A DNA stretch of 64,000 bases from Epiperipatus broadwayi (GCA_028023455.1 JAQFVV010012972.1:252001-316000); one strand, 5' to 3'. Shown: positions 37,502 through 49,010, counted from the first letter of the stretch. Notes: generated by a model from the letters alone, not told the origin. Numbers and translations are program-made.

Positions 37502-38121
37502 TTGAAATTAATTTTTTAAAAGGCTGCAAACCTTTCGCTTACTTATTATAATACTTATCTGACAGCCAATCTGATGTTATGATAGCTGTCTGAATAATGA
37601 TCAAACTGTACACATAGGACAGAGAATTTTACAAAAAAAGGGCAGTCCACCCTTTTCTTACTTGTCTTTCTATATATCTAAGCCAGTATGAGATATTTAG
37701 GTTTGAAAGCGTGAAGCTTTAAATAACTTCACATTTAAGAAACATACAGCATGAAATCCTATGATTTACTATGCAGTAGTTTTTAGATGTTATAATTATT
37801 TACATGTTACTGCAAGTTCTAACATCTAAAAACTATTGCATAGCAAATCATAGGATTTTGTGCTATATGTTTGTAATTTAGACTCAGTGAGATAAACAGG
37901 AACATATTTAAAGCTTCATGCTTTCAAACCTAAATAATTCAGACTGGCTTAGATATATAGAAAGATAAGTAAGAAAAGGGTGAACCACCCTTTTCTTGTA
38001 AAATTCTGTCTTGTGTGAACAGTTTGATCATTATTCAGACAGCTATCATAACATCTGATTGACTGTCAGATAAGTATTATAATAAGTGTGAAAGGTTTGC
38101 GGCCTTTCAATTTAATTTCAA
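37502..38121. mobile_element. Large foldback element, 620 bp
   Basis: This is a palindrome with outer ends ttgaaattaa and ttaatttcaa and complementary arms of about 290 bp. Landmarks are ggctgcaaacctttc/gaaaggtttgcggcc, tttctatatatctaagcc and catgaaatcctatgattt. The loop is about 30 bp near 37795-37825. A deletion form with a full left arm and a short right arm lies at 46988-47379. No protein is encoded. Confidence 0.88.
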
Positions 38122-38127
38122 TAATAA

Positions 38128-38290
38128 TAATAAGAGAAAGGAGTTAATCTTTTTCACAAGCACCTTAAACGTTTGTTCAATAGCCAAATGATGTAGTTGT
38201 TGATTATAGAAAGACCTCTCAAACCTCAACACAAGATAGTACTTATAAAGATAAAAGCAACCTTTTTATCTTTAACCTAAATTCTTATTT
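38128..38290. repeat. Direct repeat, second copy of 35935-36095
   Basis: Begins right after the 620-bp foldback with gagaaaggagttaatc and cacaagcaccttaaacgttt. It overlaps the left end of the next hairpin. Confidence 0.7.
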
Positions 38291-38621
38291 GTATAGGCCA
38301 ATCTGAAGCATCTTGATTTGGGAGCATGAAGATATTACTCTCTTCACATTTAAATCGACTACTTCCTTTGATAAATTAACTTGCGATTAACATTAATATC
38401 TATTTTAATAAAAAATATAGAAACTAATGTAACGTTTTGATTATTTAATTAACCAAGCATAGAGGAAGTTTCTATATTCCCATTAAAAAGATCTTAATAT
38501 TAAGTCATTGTAAATCACCAGAGATTTTGCATAAGTTAATTTGTGAATGAAAAAGAGTAATATCTTCACACTTTCAATTCAAGATGCTTCATAGAGGCTT
38601 ATATAAATAAAAATTTAGGTT
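38274..38621. mobile_element. Hairpin element, about 350 bp
   Basis: The left arm is aacctaaattcttattt...gaagatattactct; the right arm is agagtaatatcttc...aaatttaggtt. The long unpaired centre is 38345-38548. The subterminal gccaatctgaagcat-like sequence resembles the subterminal part of the 620-bp foldback next door, so the two may be related. Confidence 0.75.
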
Positions 38622-38828
38622 GAGGAAAATATTTGAAAGTTTATTATAATTCCAAAACCATTAAATGTTCTAATTTTAAATGGGCTTATTTCTAATAATT
38701 TTTTTTATATATGCCTCTAATTCCGACCGTATTTAAATATTTGATCATAGAAAATATTGAATAAAAGTGATTATACATATTTTTAATTCTCTAATGAAAA
38801 TTTTGGTATAATTTGCATGCATTTGTTT

Positions 38829-39769
38829 ATATATAGGGTATTTGCATACAGAGTTTCACACAACCCACCACTCTCCACTCTATCTCATAACACTGATACA
38901 CTTGAACACATATATGTCAAAAAGATAAATAATCACCAATATTCGTTATTTTATGCTAAACCAGCAATCATCACTTGATCCAGATTACCATCTGTACACA
39001 TGTATGCTGTAAGTACTCAGATATATATTAAGTAACCAATCTTTATGCTTCAATAGACAGGCTTCAATCTACTCCACACTCCAACTCTTCAACCATCGAT
39101 CCAATTGAAAATCTGATAATGGAATGCTCAAAGGCCATCCTGAGGCTGAGATTCTTGTCACACCCATGCTGACCTAAAGTCACCCTGACCCCTCATGTAC
39201 AGAACATAATCCATTTAATACATATACAAGGAAAGGGCAGACATCTCTACTATGTAATAACTGAAACAGGTTCATTATATACCTGTGCCTATATATGTAA
39301 TATATAGGGTATTTGAGCACAAATTTTCACACAACCCACCACTCTCCACTGTATATGTATTAAATGGATTACGTCCTGTACATGAGAGGTCAGATTGATT
39401 TTAGGTCAACATGGGTGTGACAAGACAGGGTGGCCGTGGAGCATTCCATCATAAGATTTTCAATTGGATGGATGGTTGAAGAATTGGAGTAGATTGAAGC
39501 CTGTCCATTAAAGCATACAGATTGGCTGTCTTAATATATATCTGAATACTTATACATATATGTGTAGAAATGGTAATGTGGACCGAATGATGATTGCTGG
39601 TTTAGCATGAAGTATGTATATTGGTGATTATTTATCTTTTCGACATATATGTGTCCAAGTGTATCAGTGTTATGAGATAGAGTGGTGGGTTGTGTGAAAG
39701 TCTGTGCTCAAATACCCTATATATTACAAATATAGACACAGGTATATAATAAGCCTGTGTTTCAGTTAT
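38829..39769. mobile_element. Inverted pair of one repeat family with ~95-bp terminal inverted repeat
   Basis: 39258-39769 has matching inverted ends: aactgaaacaggtt...ccactctccact at left and agtggtgggttgtgtg...cctgtgtttcagtt at right, enclosing a core with cttcaattgg-rich and gattgaagcctgtcc sequence. To its left, 38829-39240 is a second copy in reverse orientation, starting at the gggtattt step of the terminal repeat and carrying gacaggcttcaatctactcc. Other members are 51110-51235 (one end) and 62840-63230 (core plus end), with a short palindrome at 63280-63555. No ORF. Confidence 0.82.
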
Positions 39770-41254
39770 GCATTTGTTTATATAAGTTAATCAAATTATA
39801 TATTCTGAGAAGTGTAATATATAATACAAAAGACGTCAGCGAATCGGATTTCCTAATGCTGATTAATAACTATTGTCCCACCTTGTATAAATTGCCAGTA
39901 GAATAAGAATGTATCATTCGAATTTGTAACCAATATAATTTGATGCTTGTGAGGTCTCTAATAATATAGAATTACAGACGGTTCGAGGGCATTGGTTTTA
40001 AATTAAAATTGCATCATAAATTTTCTTTTAATTGATGAAAAATTTGCATATTATTAATATAAGTTAAATCGAATGGTTTATTATTATTATTATTGAATGC
40101 ATTTAAAACCGCTTTTCAAAATCTGAAGTTAATTTTGTCGAATAAGATTTATGAAACGAATTTTACATTTTGGAAAGAAGCAAATAGGCTAAAGCAAGAC
40201 GGCATATTTTATTTAAGTTTCAGTTCTGGTGTCGATAGCTATATTTTTCATCAGATATTATTAAATATTACAAAGTCGATTAAAAGATTGTTTAGTGCAA
40301 AACAAAAATTATCATTTCTTAAGTTTCACTTATGTATGTATATTTTAAAACAGAGGCTTATAAATTTAAGCATTTTTAATCTTTCAGAATGTATAACAGT
40401 TTACATTTAATAATTGGCTTCATGAAATTATTCATCATAGGATATTGTGTACAATTATTTATTTAAAGTCTTCTTACTTTAAAATGTTATACAAATAAAT
40501 TATGCTTACTTGTACCTGCAATAAGTTCATGAAAATTTAGATGATAATTTAGTTTGATTGCTATTTCGACTTTTTCTGTTGTATTTTGTGTTCTTGTGTT
40601 TGGATAAGAACATTTTTCTTTTGATTTATTTTTGATATATATTTTTTTATTGAATATATATACAAAACCATATTTATCTTTTTACTTTAGTATTATACTG
40701 CATATTTTCATATACAAAAGCCCATAAATATCATCTTCTATATATATTATACCATTTTCCGTCTTGCTAGACCTCTATATGCATTATAAATGCACGAGTT
40801 GATCAAGTTATGTCAAAAAGAAGAAAGTTGTATTTCTATTTCTAAAAACATAACTATATTTCCTGATCAACTTGGCCTAGAATTGTTATGAATTGTGCTA
40901 TTGACGAAATCAGCTTTTAATTTATTTGATCTGGGCACCAGGATTCATAAGAATCCGCTAAAATCTGTCACCAGAACATCTCGCAAATTAAAAAGAAAAA
41001 ATGCTTTTAAAGAATCGGTATTAAATTTTACCGTAACAAAAATTATTTTTTTAAATATATTATTTTTTCTGGAACTTATTCATAACATATTGGCAAAGGT
41101 AAATTATATTTTAAAATCTTACTAAACTAATAATAAATTTAATAATAAAGACTAATAAATATTATTAATAATGTATAAATGAAAATTGTTATTACAAATA
41201 TTTTTATTCTAACAGATTAAAAATCTGTTTAAAGGAAATTATTAATCAAATCAA
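39770..41254. other. No gene supported
   Basis: AT-rich sequence. The 105-codon plus-strand frame at 40093-40410 matches nothing I know and has the Ile/Lys/Phe/Leu composition expected of chance frames here. A short imperfect palindrome (ttgatcaa) surrounds 40797-40868. Confidence 0.45.
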
Positions 41255-41987
41255 TTGGAGAGAACACACGCTAATCCAGATGTGAAACATTAATAAAAAA
41301 ATAACAGTTAAATAATTAATTAAAAAGTTCTGGGGTAAACAAGAGTCTCTTGAACAATAACATGAAAGTCTATATCAGGATCCTATTATAAGCTTATTTT
41401 TACAAGTTGTTTGCAAAATGGTTTGTTGACAATTTAGTCACAATCGGGAATAATAAAGTCATAGCTTACCGGTAAGTTTTGTGAATTCACGAAGATTGTA
41501 GCTTACTATGCATAGTTTTTTGAGTTAGAATGAGCTTGGCCATTGGTTATTAGTTTATCTTGTATTCTATTCCGAAGGCTAGTCGCAGCTTTTCTAGTGT
41601 CCATCTTCTTAACGATGTCTGCTAAAGCCCCGGTCTACTCCCACATGAAGAATTATTTCATCGTGAAGTGGTCTTGGATTTAATAATCCAAAACCAGCCA
41701 AAGGAAAAACAGAAAAAACAAGACGTTCATCAAACTGGTCTCTGCCTTTTTATACTAGAGGCCCAGTTTTCAGACTTCTGCGCATCCTTTTGTTTATCAA
41801 AAAATATACGCTGATAATTAATCTGGTAATTTCTTATAAAATTTACGTTACAAAGTTCTTTTTTTTTAGCAAATCTTTTGGCCATCTTTAATTAGCCAAA
41901 ATATTTTTCTTTTAGCTTATCTTTTTACTTTTGGAATTTTTTTACTTTATCAGGATTAGTAAACTGCGTGTCTTTTGTTCTCTCCAA
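41255..41987 (-). mobile_element. 733-bp element with inverted ends and promoter-like core; possible solo LTR
   Basis: The left end is ttggagagaacacacg, and the right end is the complement of ttggagagaacaaaagacac. Taken one base in, the ends read TG...CA, as in LTRs. The core (about 41470-41790) is less AT-rich. On the minus strand it carries TATAAAAAGGCAGAG (41740-41754), placed as a TATA box would be in an LTR U3. No clear target duplication is visible. It could instead be a non-autonomous DNA transposon. No second copy lies in the window. Confidence 0.45.
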
Positions 41988-42249
41988 TTTTAACTTTTCT
42001 TTCTAATTACATAAAAAAAATACGAAAGAACAATTTAACTTTCATTGTATGTTTTTTTAAACAAAATAAATTATACTCAACAAAAAATCTAAATTTACTT
42101 TTATTAGCTTTTACCAAATGCCAATATGTATTTGTACCATATATAAACGGTACAATATATATATATATATATAGAGAGAGAGTTTATCATGACTATATTC
42201 TGTCAATGATGTCATTAGTAAGAGTGACTATGATTAATGTTTGATTGGT

Positions 42250-43360
42250 TAACACATTTTCACTAAGTGGTGGCTACTGAGATAAGGCTGCAGTGACTCT
42301 AAAACTTTTTAACTGATTCTTTCAACTTAATTAAAGGGTTAATCTTTGTATAATTTTTGTATTGGTCCACTACTTAAATCTGAGAACAATATTATTTGTC
42401 AGTTTCATTTCCAGTCGGTTTCTATTGTTAAAATATTAATCTAAAATACACTGAATTTTTTTAAATTCAGCTTTTAAAAATTGAATAATTTTAGATTCAA
42501 ATTGGTTAAATGTAATGAAAAATTACAAATAATATTAATAACTGTAGAAAAATATAAGAAAAAAGTGTTTAAAAAGTAACCAGTGGTAAAACAAAAAAAT
42601 TATATTTCAACCAATACATGCTGTCATTATTCAGTCTATAGCTGTCAAAATAATTTACTTTTTTGAAGTTATCATTCCCAAATGTATTTTTCTAATATTT
42701 AAAATTTTTCGAATCAAACTTTATATTTTGATAAAGTAATGTAAAATCTTATTTATGAATGTAAAAAATTACAATAGATATAATTATTTATTTCAAAATA
42801 CGAATGCATAAAATATTTTATTTTGATTTATTTAGAAATGCCTATTATTCAAATTAGAGTTGTTAGATGTCAACAACTAGTCATGAAAAGAGATTACATT
42901 TGCAAATAAATGTATTTTTCTTGTAATATTTAAAATTTTCCGAATCAAACTTTATATTTCAATAAAGTAATGTAAAATCTTATTTATGACTAAAAAATTA
43001 CAATAAATATAATTATTTACATCAAAATCAATTATGAACATGTAGAACATCTTTGTTTAATTTCTGAATGTCATTTAGAAATGCATACAAGACAATTTTC
43101 AGATTTGGCAGGCATTCAATTAGAGAAAAAAGACTGCTCTAAGCATCAATAGTCAACAAAAAAAAATATTTTTTTTTCAAAATATGCTACATGCGGATGT
43201 TTTTAGACCTACAATTTTAAATTTCCTATAAAATAAGCCTAAAATGAAGAAATTGTGACCAAAATTGACCAAATGATGGTGCATGCTATGTCCAAAAACT
43301 GTAAATAACATTTTGTGCAGCAACGAGATCTAAACGAAATAAACAATTGAAGGGTTAACT
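42250..43360. repeat. AT-rich stretch with internal tandem duplication and piggyBac-like GGGTTAA sites
   Basis: A block of about 110 bp (from aatgtatttttct through tttatattt(t/c)...ataaagtaatgtaaaatctt to aattattta) occurs at 42680-42795 and 42912-43018. Sites aaagggttaa (about 42335) and gaagggttaactctttcca (about 43351) combine TTAA with a CCCTTT-like end, as piggyBac termini do. That reading is tentative. Confidence 0.4.
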
Positions 43361-44339
43361 CTTTCCATGCCAAAAAATTCCATTTGGCTGTGAGGTAAAA
43401 CTCTAAACTTTTATTTTGTCAATTCACAAACTCAGCCATAAAAATATATTCATCTTTTAATATTATATTCACTTTAGTTTCATTTGTAAAAAGTATATTA
43501 ATAATTTGTCAGGTTTGAAAGTGAACGAATGTTTTTTTTAAAAATAAATTTTTATTTTTAATTATAAAAATATTTGATAGTGGCAAATCTGAAACGAATC
43601 TAAAATGAATGTTAGTAACCAACTAAAAAGTGTTGCTGACATCAGTCATTTCTTTCTCAATTTTATGTGAAAAAGTAAATAATTTTTACTAAAATTATAA
43701 CTATTTTTCTAAAATATTATTTTTAGTATATTTTATCAAAATAATTTATACTATGTCAAAAAATACTTTTAAAATGGTCTAAAACATTCGTTCATCACTT
43801 TCTAAATGAAACAAAAGAAATTGTAGTGGTAAAAATTATTGACAAGCATTTTTCTTTGTTTTCAATAGTTGACAGCCAATCACCATTTAGAATGGACTGC
43901 CTCTTCTTTTTGTTAGACTTTCAATGTCACTATTATTGATTTTTTACTTGTAAAATAATTCAAGAGAGGGCAGCACCTTATGGAAACTTTTCATAACCTT
44001 TAAAAAGACCATAGAATCTTTACTGTAGCGTTAAAAATGTTGGAATTAGTGACTTGAAGCCATTGTTTTAAGCCAGAGAAGCCCATTTTAAACATTAAAA
44101 TGACAATTTCATAGAGTTTCATCATGTGTCTCAAAATGCTGAAAAAAAATGTCTTACCTAAGATAAATTTTCTATGAAAAAATTACAAAAACAGTACAGT
44201 TGGTAACTTCCATTTTTATTAGCTGACCCAGATCCTGTTATTCCATGTCAGGGTATATGCTAAAAATGTTTGATTGTCCTTTCATGCAGGGTGTCTGTTA
44301 GAAATGTTTGGTTTTTAGTGGGGAAAAAATAACAGGAAT

Positions 44340-44770
44340 AATTTACAAGATGTTATGCAAAAAGTACTTGAGTAAATTGTAATGTATTATATTATTATAT
44401 TATGTTAATAAAAAATGGGGTATGACCTAAAATGTGTATTCCTTTCAAGTAAAATATACTCAAATAAATATCAAACAGTAATAAGAGCTTATGAGATATT
44501 ATGCAAAGAGAACTGTAGTAAATTTGTAATATATTTAAAAATATAATTATTCATTATATTATATTATTGGGGAAGGGGGCACCACCTAAAATATACATTC
44601 TTTTCAAGTAAAGTGTACAGCTTATGAGATATTATGCAAAGAAAACTGTAGTAAATTTGTAATATATTTAAAAATATAATTACTCATTATATTCCATTAT
44701 TGGGGAAGAGGGAGGGCACCTAAAATATGTATTATTTTCAAGTGAGTATAGTGTACTCAAAAAGTAAATA
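44340..44770. repeat. Three-copy tandem repeat, unit about 130 bp
   Basis: The unit with gagatattatgcaaagagaa, tttgtaatatatttaaaaat and ttattggggaag(a/g)ggg repeats with small changes. A related single unit with an 11-G run lies at 48940-49060, beyond the 3' end of the piggyBac frame. Confidence 0.8.
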
Positions 44771-45023
44771 TCAAACAAAAGTTTCTCAAAGATAAAATGG
44801 ACAAAAAAATCAATAAACATCAAAATAAACAAATTTATTATGAGCACTGATTATATATGTGTGTGGAAGATGAAATATGAGAGTGGAAGGCTGAGGGTAT
44901 GTGATCGAATCTGGATGTGCATGTTTTTATATCATCCAAATGTATTATCTAAAATTCTATCATATATATATATATATGAAAAACAAAAAAACACAAGTTA
45001 AAATCTTGCATACGCTTGTATTT

Positions 45024-45289
45024 ATGACAATAGATGGTGTTATATCAAAAACACCTTCAAGCGTTTGTTTGCATAAACATCAGAGCAAGTATTCACTATC
45101 TCTAACTTAATTTCCACCTTCAGATCATGATTTCAAGCTATTTGCTATCGTCCTTCACTGACGATAGCAAATAGCTTGAAATCATGATCTGAAGGTGGAA
45201 ATTAAGTTAGAGATAGTGAATACTCGCTCTGACATTTATGTAAACAAACGCTTGAAGGTGTTTTTGGTATAACGCCATCTATTGTCATA
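45024..45289. mobile_element. Near-perfect hairpin element, 266 bp
   Basis: Left arm atgacaatagatggtg...gctatcgtc and right arm gacgatagc...ccatctattgtcat pair almost without mismatch; the loop is about 7 bp near 45153-45159. It is the best preserved palindrome here, so probably the most recent insertion, flanked on both sides by TA repeats. Its subterminal caagcgtttgttt(g/a)cataaa resembles the ends of the modules at 23.3-25.4 kb. Confidence 0.9.
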
Positions 45290-46977
45290 TATATATATAT
45301 AAAGTTATAAAACTAGGTCACAAAAGTTATTGGAAAAAAATAATTAAAAATTGTATTTTACAAAAACCATCATAAAAAAATCCAAATTATATTGTAGAAA
45401 AAAAAGTAAAACGTCAAGTAAAGCAGAAAAAGATGGTGGATCGAAAGGACTAAGACCCATAAGTGTACAATTTAACCATACTGTGCAAACTCAGTTGAAA
45501 ATCTAAACTTTTGAACATGGGAGCTCAGGAGCTCTTCGTTTTACATCAATTTATATATATATATTAGTAGTGCATTCAACTGTCATTACCACTGGCATAC
45601 CATTATTAATTCTCTTCAATAAATACAAGCTAAAAGAAAACCAATCTGACAATTCCAAATTTAAAAACTTCTTCATTGGATATCTTGATCATGATTTTCA
45701 AACACAGATTTCAAACATGGATTGAAATACAACTGATACAGAATTGAATGTTGCAGGGAATATTTTGGCAGGGCAAGAAAATTATCAACATTGTGACAAG
45801 TTTGGAAAAGTCATTGTAATACAACATGTAAAACAAAAGAGTATTTGCAGCATCATTATAAATTGAGTCTTTTCTATGTGAAACACAAGATGGTAATTTG
45901 GGACAACAAAAATTAGATTAAAATGTCTTTCAAATATATTGTTTATCCAGCAAGCTAAAAACAACCATGTGATTAGATATTACAAATGATGAATGACATT
46001 CAAACATCACTAATTATAAAGTGAGAAAATTTATCCATCATTGTTAACCACTTCTGTAAACTGTAGAAAATAAAGTTAAAATATTAACAATTACACAGGA
46101 GTAAAACTAAAATACAAAAACCAAGCAAGAATATTCATCAAACTTCTGGGAAATCTGTCTGAATCATCTATTCAAAAAATATTTCGTAGGCAGATTATTG
46201 TTCAGGTCTTCAAAACAATTGTTTACAAAAACAAAAAAATGCCACATCCCATGATCAATGTATCAGTGAACAATGTAAAAGAAAACTTTTATTAAAAGCC
46301 TATCATTTTATATGTTAAAGTATAAATCTGGTAAATGTAGCTTCTTGTATAAGATAAGATTGTGTTTCTGAGTTACTTTTAAAGCTTTTAATTAAAACTC
46401 AATTAACTACCTAATAAAATACAACCTATAAGTATTTTTATTAAGTTATGATTCTGGAAGAAATAATGTCTTAAGATGTTTGGAGAGGATTGGAATACAT
46501 ATCTACCATTTCCCTTGTTTCACAAACTTTAGAACAGGTTCATCACTTCTAAAACAAACCACTTTTAGCATGCTTCTATTTCTGAAATTTCAAAAAGCTA
46601 CCACTTCCAAGAAATTCTTAATATAAGAATTAATCTGATCTTGATGCAGTAAAACCATTAAAAATACATGCAACACAATATCAAGTATATTAACAGACTG
46701 ACAAATTTTTAAAAAGTTAATTATAAAGAGTTGCCAATCATTGTATTTATCAGAACTACTGACCAGGTCTTTGACTGCATAAATATGGATTCAGTTAATT
46801 GAAACTAAAAAAACATATGTTAAAACATTATTCTAATTTCAAAGAAGCCTTTTATCATGCCATGGATGCTTCTACTAAATGCCACTACTTAAAAACAGTT
46901 GAAGAGTGTAAGGAACTCTGCAGACATTACGCCTATTTTAACCATTTACTATCAATTGCACAGAACTTGTTCCTGTT

Positions 46978-47407
46978 AAATAATATTTGAAATTAAACTG
47001 AGAGACTGCAAACCTCTCATGCCTATTAGCCAATCAGGTGTTATTAATAGCGATCAAATCGTAAATACAAGACAGAGAATTTAACAAGAAGAGGGCATCC
47101 ACCCTCTTCTTTACATGTCTTTCTATATGCCCAAGCCAGTCTGAAGTACTTAGATTTGAAAGCGTGAATCTTCAAACATATTCACATTTAATTCACTCAG
47201 TTTAAATTACAAACATACAACATGAAATCCTATGATTTACTATGCAGTAGTTTTTAGATGTTATAACTTGCAGTAACGTATGTATTTACGATTTGATCAC
47301 TATTAATAACACCTGATTGGCTAATAAGTGTGAGAGGTTTGCAGTTTCTCAGTTTAATCTCAAATACTGCCTGCGCTTTATAAATTAAATATTATTTAAA
47401 TAATATT
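46978..47407. mobile_element. Hairpin insertion in the duplicated segment, related to the 620-bp foldback
   Basis: The source segment reads gttaaataatattataaaa; here aaataatatt occurs at 46978-46987 and again at 47398-47407, consistent with a 10-bp target duplication. The insert has inverted arms of about 80 bp (tgaaattaaactgagagact...gcgatcaaatcg versus the complement ending agtttaatctca). It also holds a left inner arm matching 37590-37790 (tatgcagtagtttttagatg) without its partner, so it is an internally deleted member. About 32 extra bp lie between the right arm and the second duplication copy. Confidence 0.8.
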
Positions 47408-47846
47408 ATAAAACTCATTACTTATTCACTCTTGAGATATAAAATGTCACTAAATGATTCTATTGCTACATTCCTTCTGACCACATCTCATAATTAGTAA
47501 ACAAAGTAAAAAATATTTTTGTGCATTATCGTAGTTTCAAACAAAATAAAATCCACAAAAAATTATTACATCTACAAGATGCCTTTAAACTTCCAGGCTA
47601 AATCAGGTCTATTACAACTAAAGCTCAAATGAGATGCATAAAAACCTGCACTATCCCAATAAACTATACATGCCATTATTAAATACAATTTTAATGGCTG
47701 GTATTTTAATTGTGGCAATCATATTTGATTAATATTCCATTTAATTAGTTGTATTTATTATCTTTTATTTTCTCAAATTTTACCTCTATAAAATTAATTT
47801 TGTATTAAATCTTATTTGGAGTTTAGCTTAAGATTTATTAGTATGA

Positions 47847-48168
47847 TATACCATAAACACCTTAATTGACACTTTACAATTAGTTTTCATGATTTATCTT
47901 ATTTCCTCTTCCATACAGTTTCAACTGTCCAGCAGTCATCATCAGAGCTACAACATTTAATCATATACAATTAATACCTATCTATACATATATACCAATA
48001 TATATACAGATATACAAATATATATATAAGAATTCAACAATTCCAACTATTAATCTAAATATGGACCTTTAATATCTGGACAAATGCTGGACAGTTGAAA
48101 CTGTAGGCAAGAGGAGATAAAATATATATCTAAACTGCATTGTAAAGTGTCAATTAAGGTGTTTATGG
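47847..48168. mobile_element. Second hairpin insertion in the duplicated segment
   Basis: Ends are atataccataaacaccttaa and its complement ttaaggtgtttatggtatat; inner arms pair again (cagtttcaactgtccagca / tgctggacagttgaaactg). The host sequence atttattagtatg occurs on both sides (about 47834 and 48230), but about 60 bp of extra AT-rich sequence follows the right arm before the second copy. Confidence 0.8.
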
Positions 48169-48308
48169 TATATTATATTATATAGAGTACAATAATGCAA
48201 TAAAAAGAAGTGGAAGAAAATTTTTAATATTTATTAGTATGTTGAACCTATTCCATTACCACAACATGATAAACCTTTCTAAAGATTTGTTTTGTTTTTT
48301 GTTCATAG

Positions 48309-48434
48309 GTGGTACAAAATGTCTTCAGTAAATATGTGTCCAAGTTATTCTCAATTCCCCATATCTGAGAAATAAAATAATGAAATATTTAAAAAGTCTT
48401 TCTTTGCATTTGGCCAAATCATTAGCTTCATTAA
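48309..48434 (+). pseudogene. Decayed duplicate of exon 7
   Basis: After a preserved acceptor (ttttgttcatag) the sequence follows exon 7. In the original frame it meets TAA at 48329-48331, where exon 7 reads CAA TGC, and it later carries further changes. The donor side is lost: attaagactctttaaa replaces the gtaag donor. It cannot act as a working copy of the exon. Confidence 0.85.
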
Positions 48435-48989
48435 GACTCTTTAAATTCTAAGATGCCATCTTCAATTTTAAAAAAAATTACAAGAAATATAATTTTTAAT
48501 ATATTTTCTATTTTATTACAATAAATATACATATATATATATATACATTTTTAGAAAAAAAAAAGTATGAAAGAATGTAATAAAGCTGATAAAATAGTCA
48601 TTACGTAAAAAAAATTTTTTAAAAAATTTTTTTTAACACTTTTAAACATCTTTAATTTTACATTGGTTCATAAATTCTAAATTTTGAAAATTATAAATTA
48701 GAATTACAATTTTAAAGACAGCTTCATCACATTTATCATAAAATGCTTAAAAAAGATATATAATATGACCTACCTGAGACAGATCTTCATGATAAAATGT
48801 GGGAAAAACAGACAATTGTTAACTGTTGTTTTTGCTAGCAGACACAGATCTTGTCTTTACATGCAATATATCTACTAGTCCTTCCATGCAAAATATCTAT
48901 TTGAAATGCTTGGTTTTAGTGAGGGGAAAAAATTACAGTAAGAACTATAGTAAATTGGAAATTATGAAAAAATCTAATTAATTATTATA

Positions 48990-49010
48990 TTATTGAAGGG
49001 GGGGGGGGGC
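48990..49010. repeat. Poly-G run beyond the 3' end of piggyBac
   Basis: About 12 consecutive G near 48997-49009, equivalent to the ggggaagggggc step of the 44.5 kb tandem repeat. Confidence 0.75.

Larger units (their letters stand above)
44130..45545 (-). mobile_element. Probable deletion derivative of the piggyBac element at 48.7-51.4 kb
   Basis: 44130-44330 resembles 48740-48930 (for example gacccagatcctg/gacacagatcttg, then aaatgtttggttttagtg-like sequence and ggggaaaaa), which lies beyond the 3' end of the piggyBac frame. 45340-45545 resembles 51240-51420, beyond its 5' end (agatggtg, acc(c/t)ataagtgt, cagttgaaaatctaaa). No transposase remains lie between; instead there is a three-copy tandem repeat and the hairpin at 45024-45289. 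The match is diverged and was read by eye. Confidence 0.5.
45555..48450 (+). repeat. Duplicated copy of intron 6 end plus exon 7 of the unrecognised gene
   Basis: Collinear with 14637-16712 and in the same orientation, but longer because of two hairpin insertions (46988-47397 and 47847-48230). Similarity starts at the TA-rich step tatatattag(t/a)agtgc and ends within the exon at gcttcattaa. Differences are scattered substitutions and short indels, so the duplication is not recent. Confidence 0.85.

Noticed and set aside
40093-40410. 105-codon plus-strand frame
   Set aside because: No recognisable motif, no splice or promoter context, and composition typical of chance frames in AT-rich DNA.
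42160-42185. TA/GA run as a regulatory site
   Set aside because: Plain dinucleotide microsatellite.
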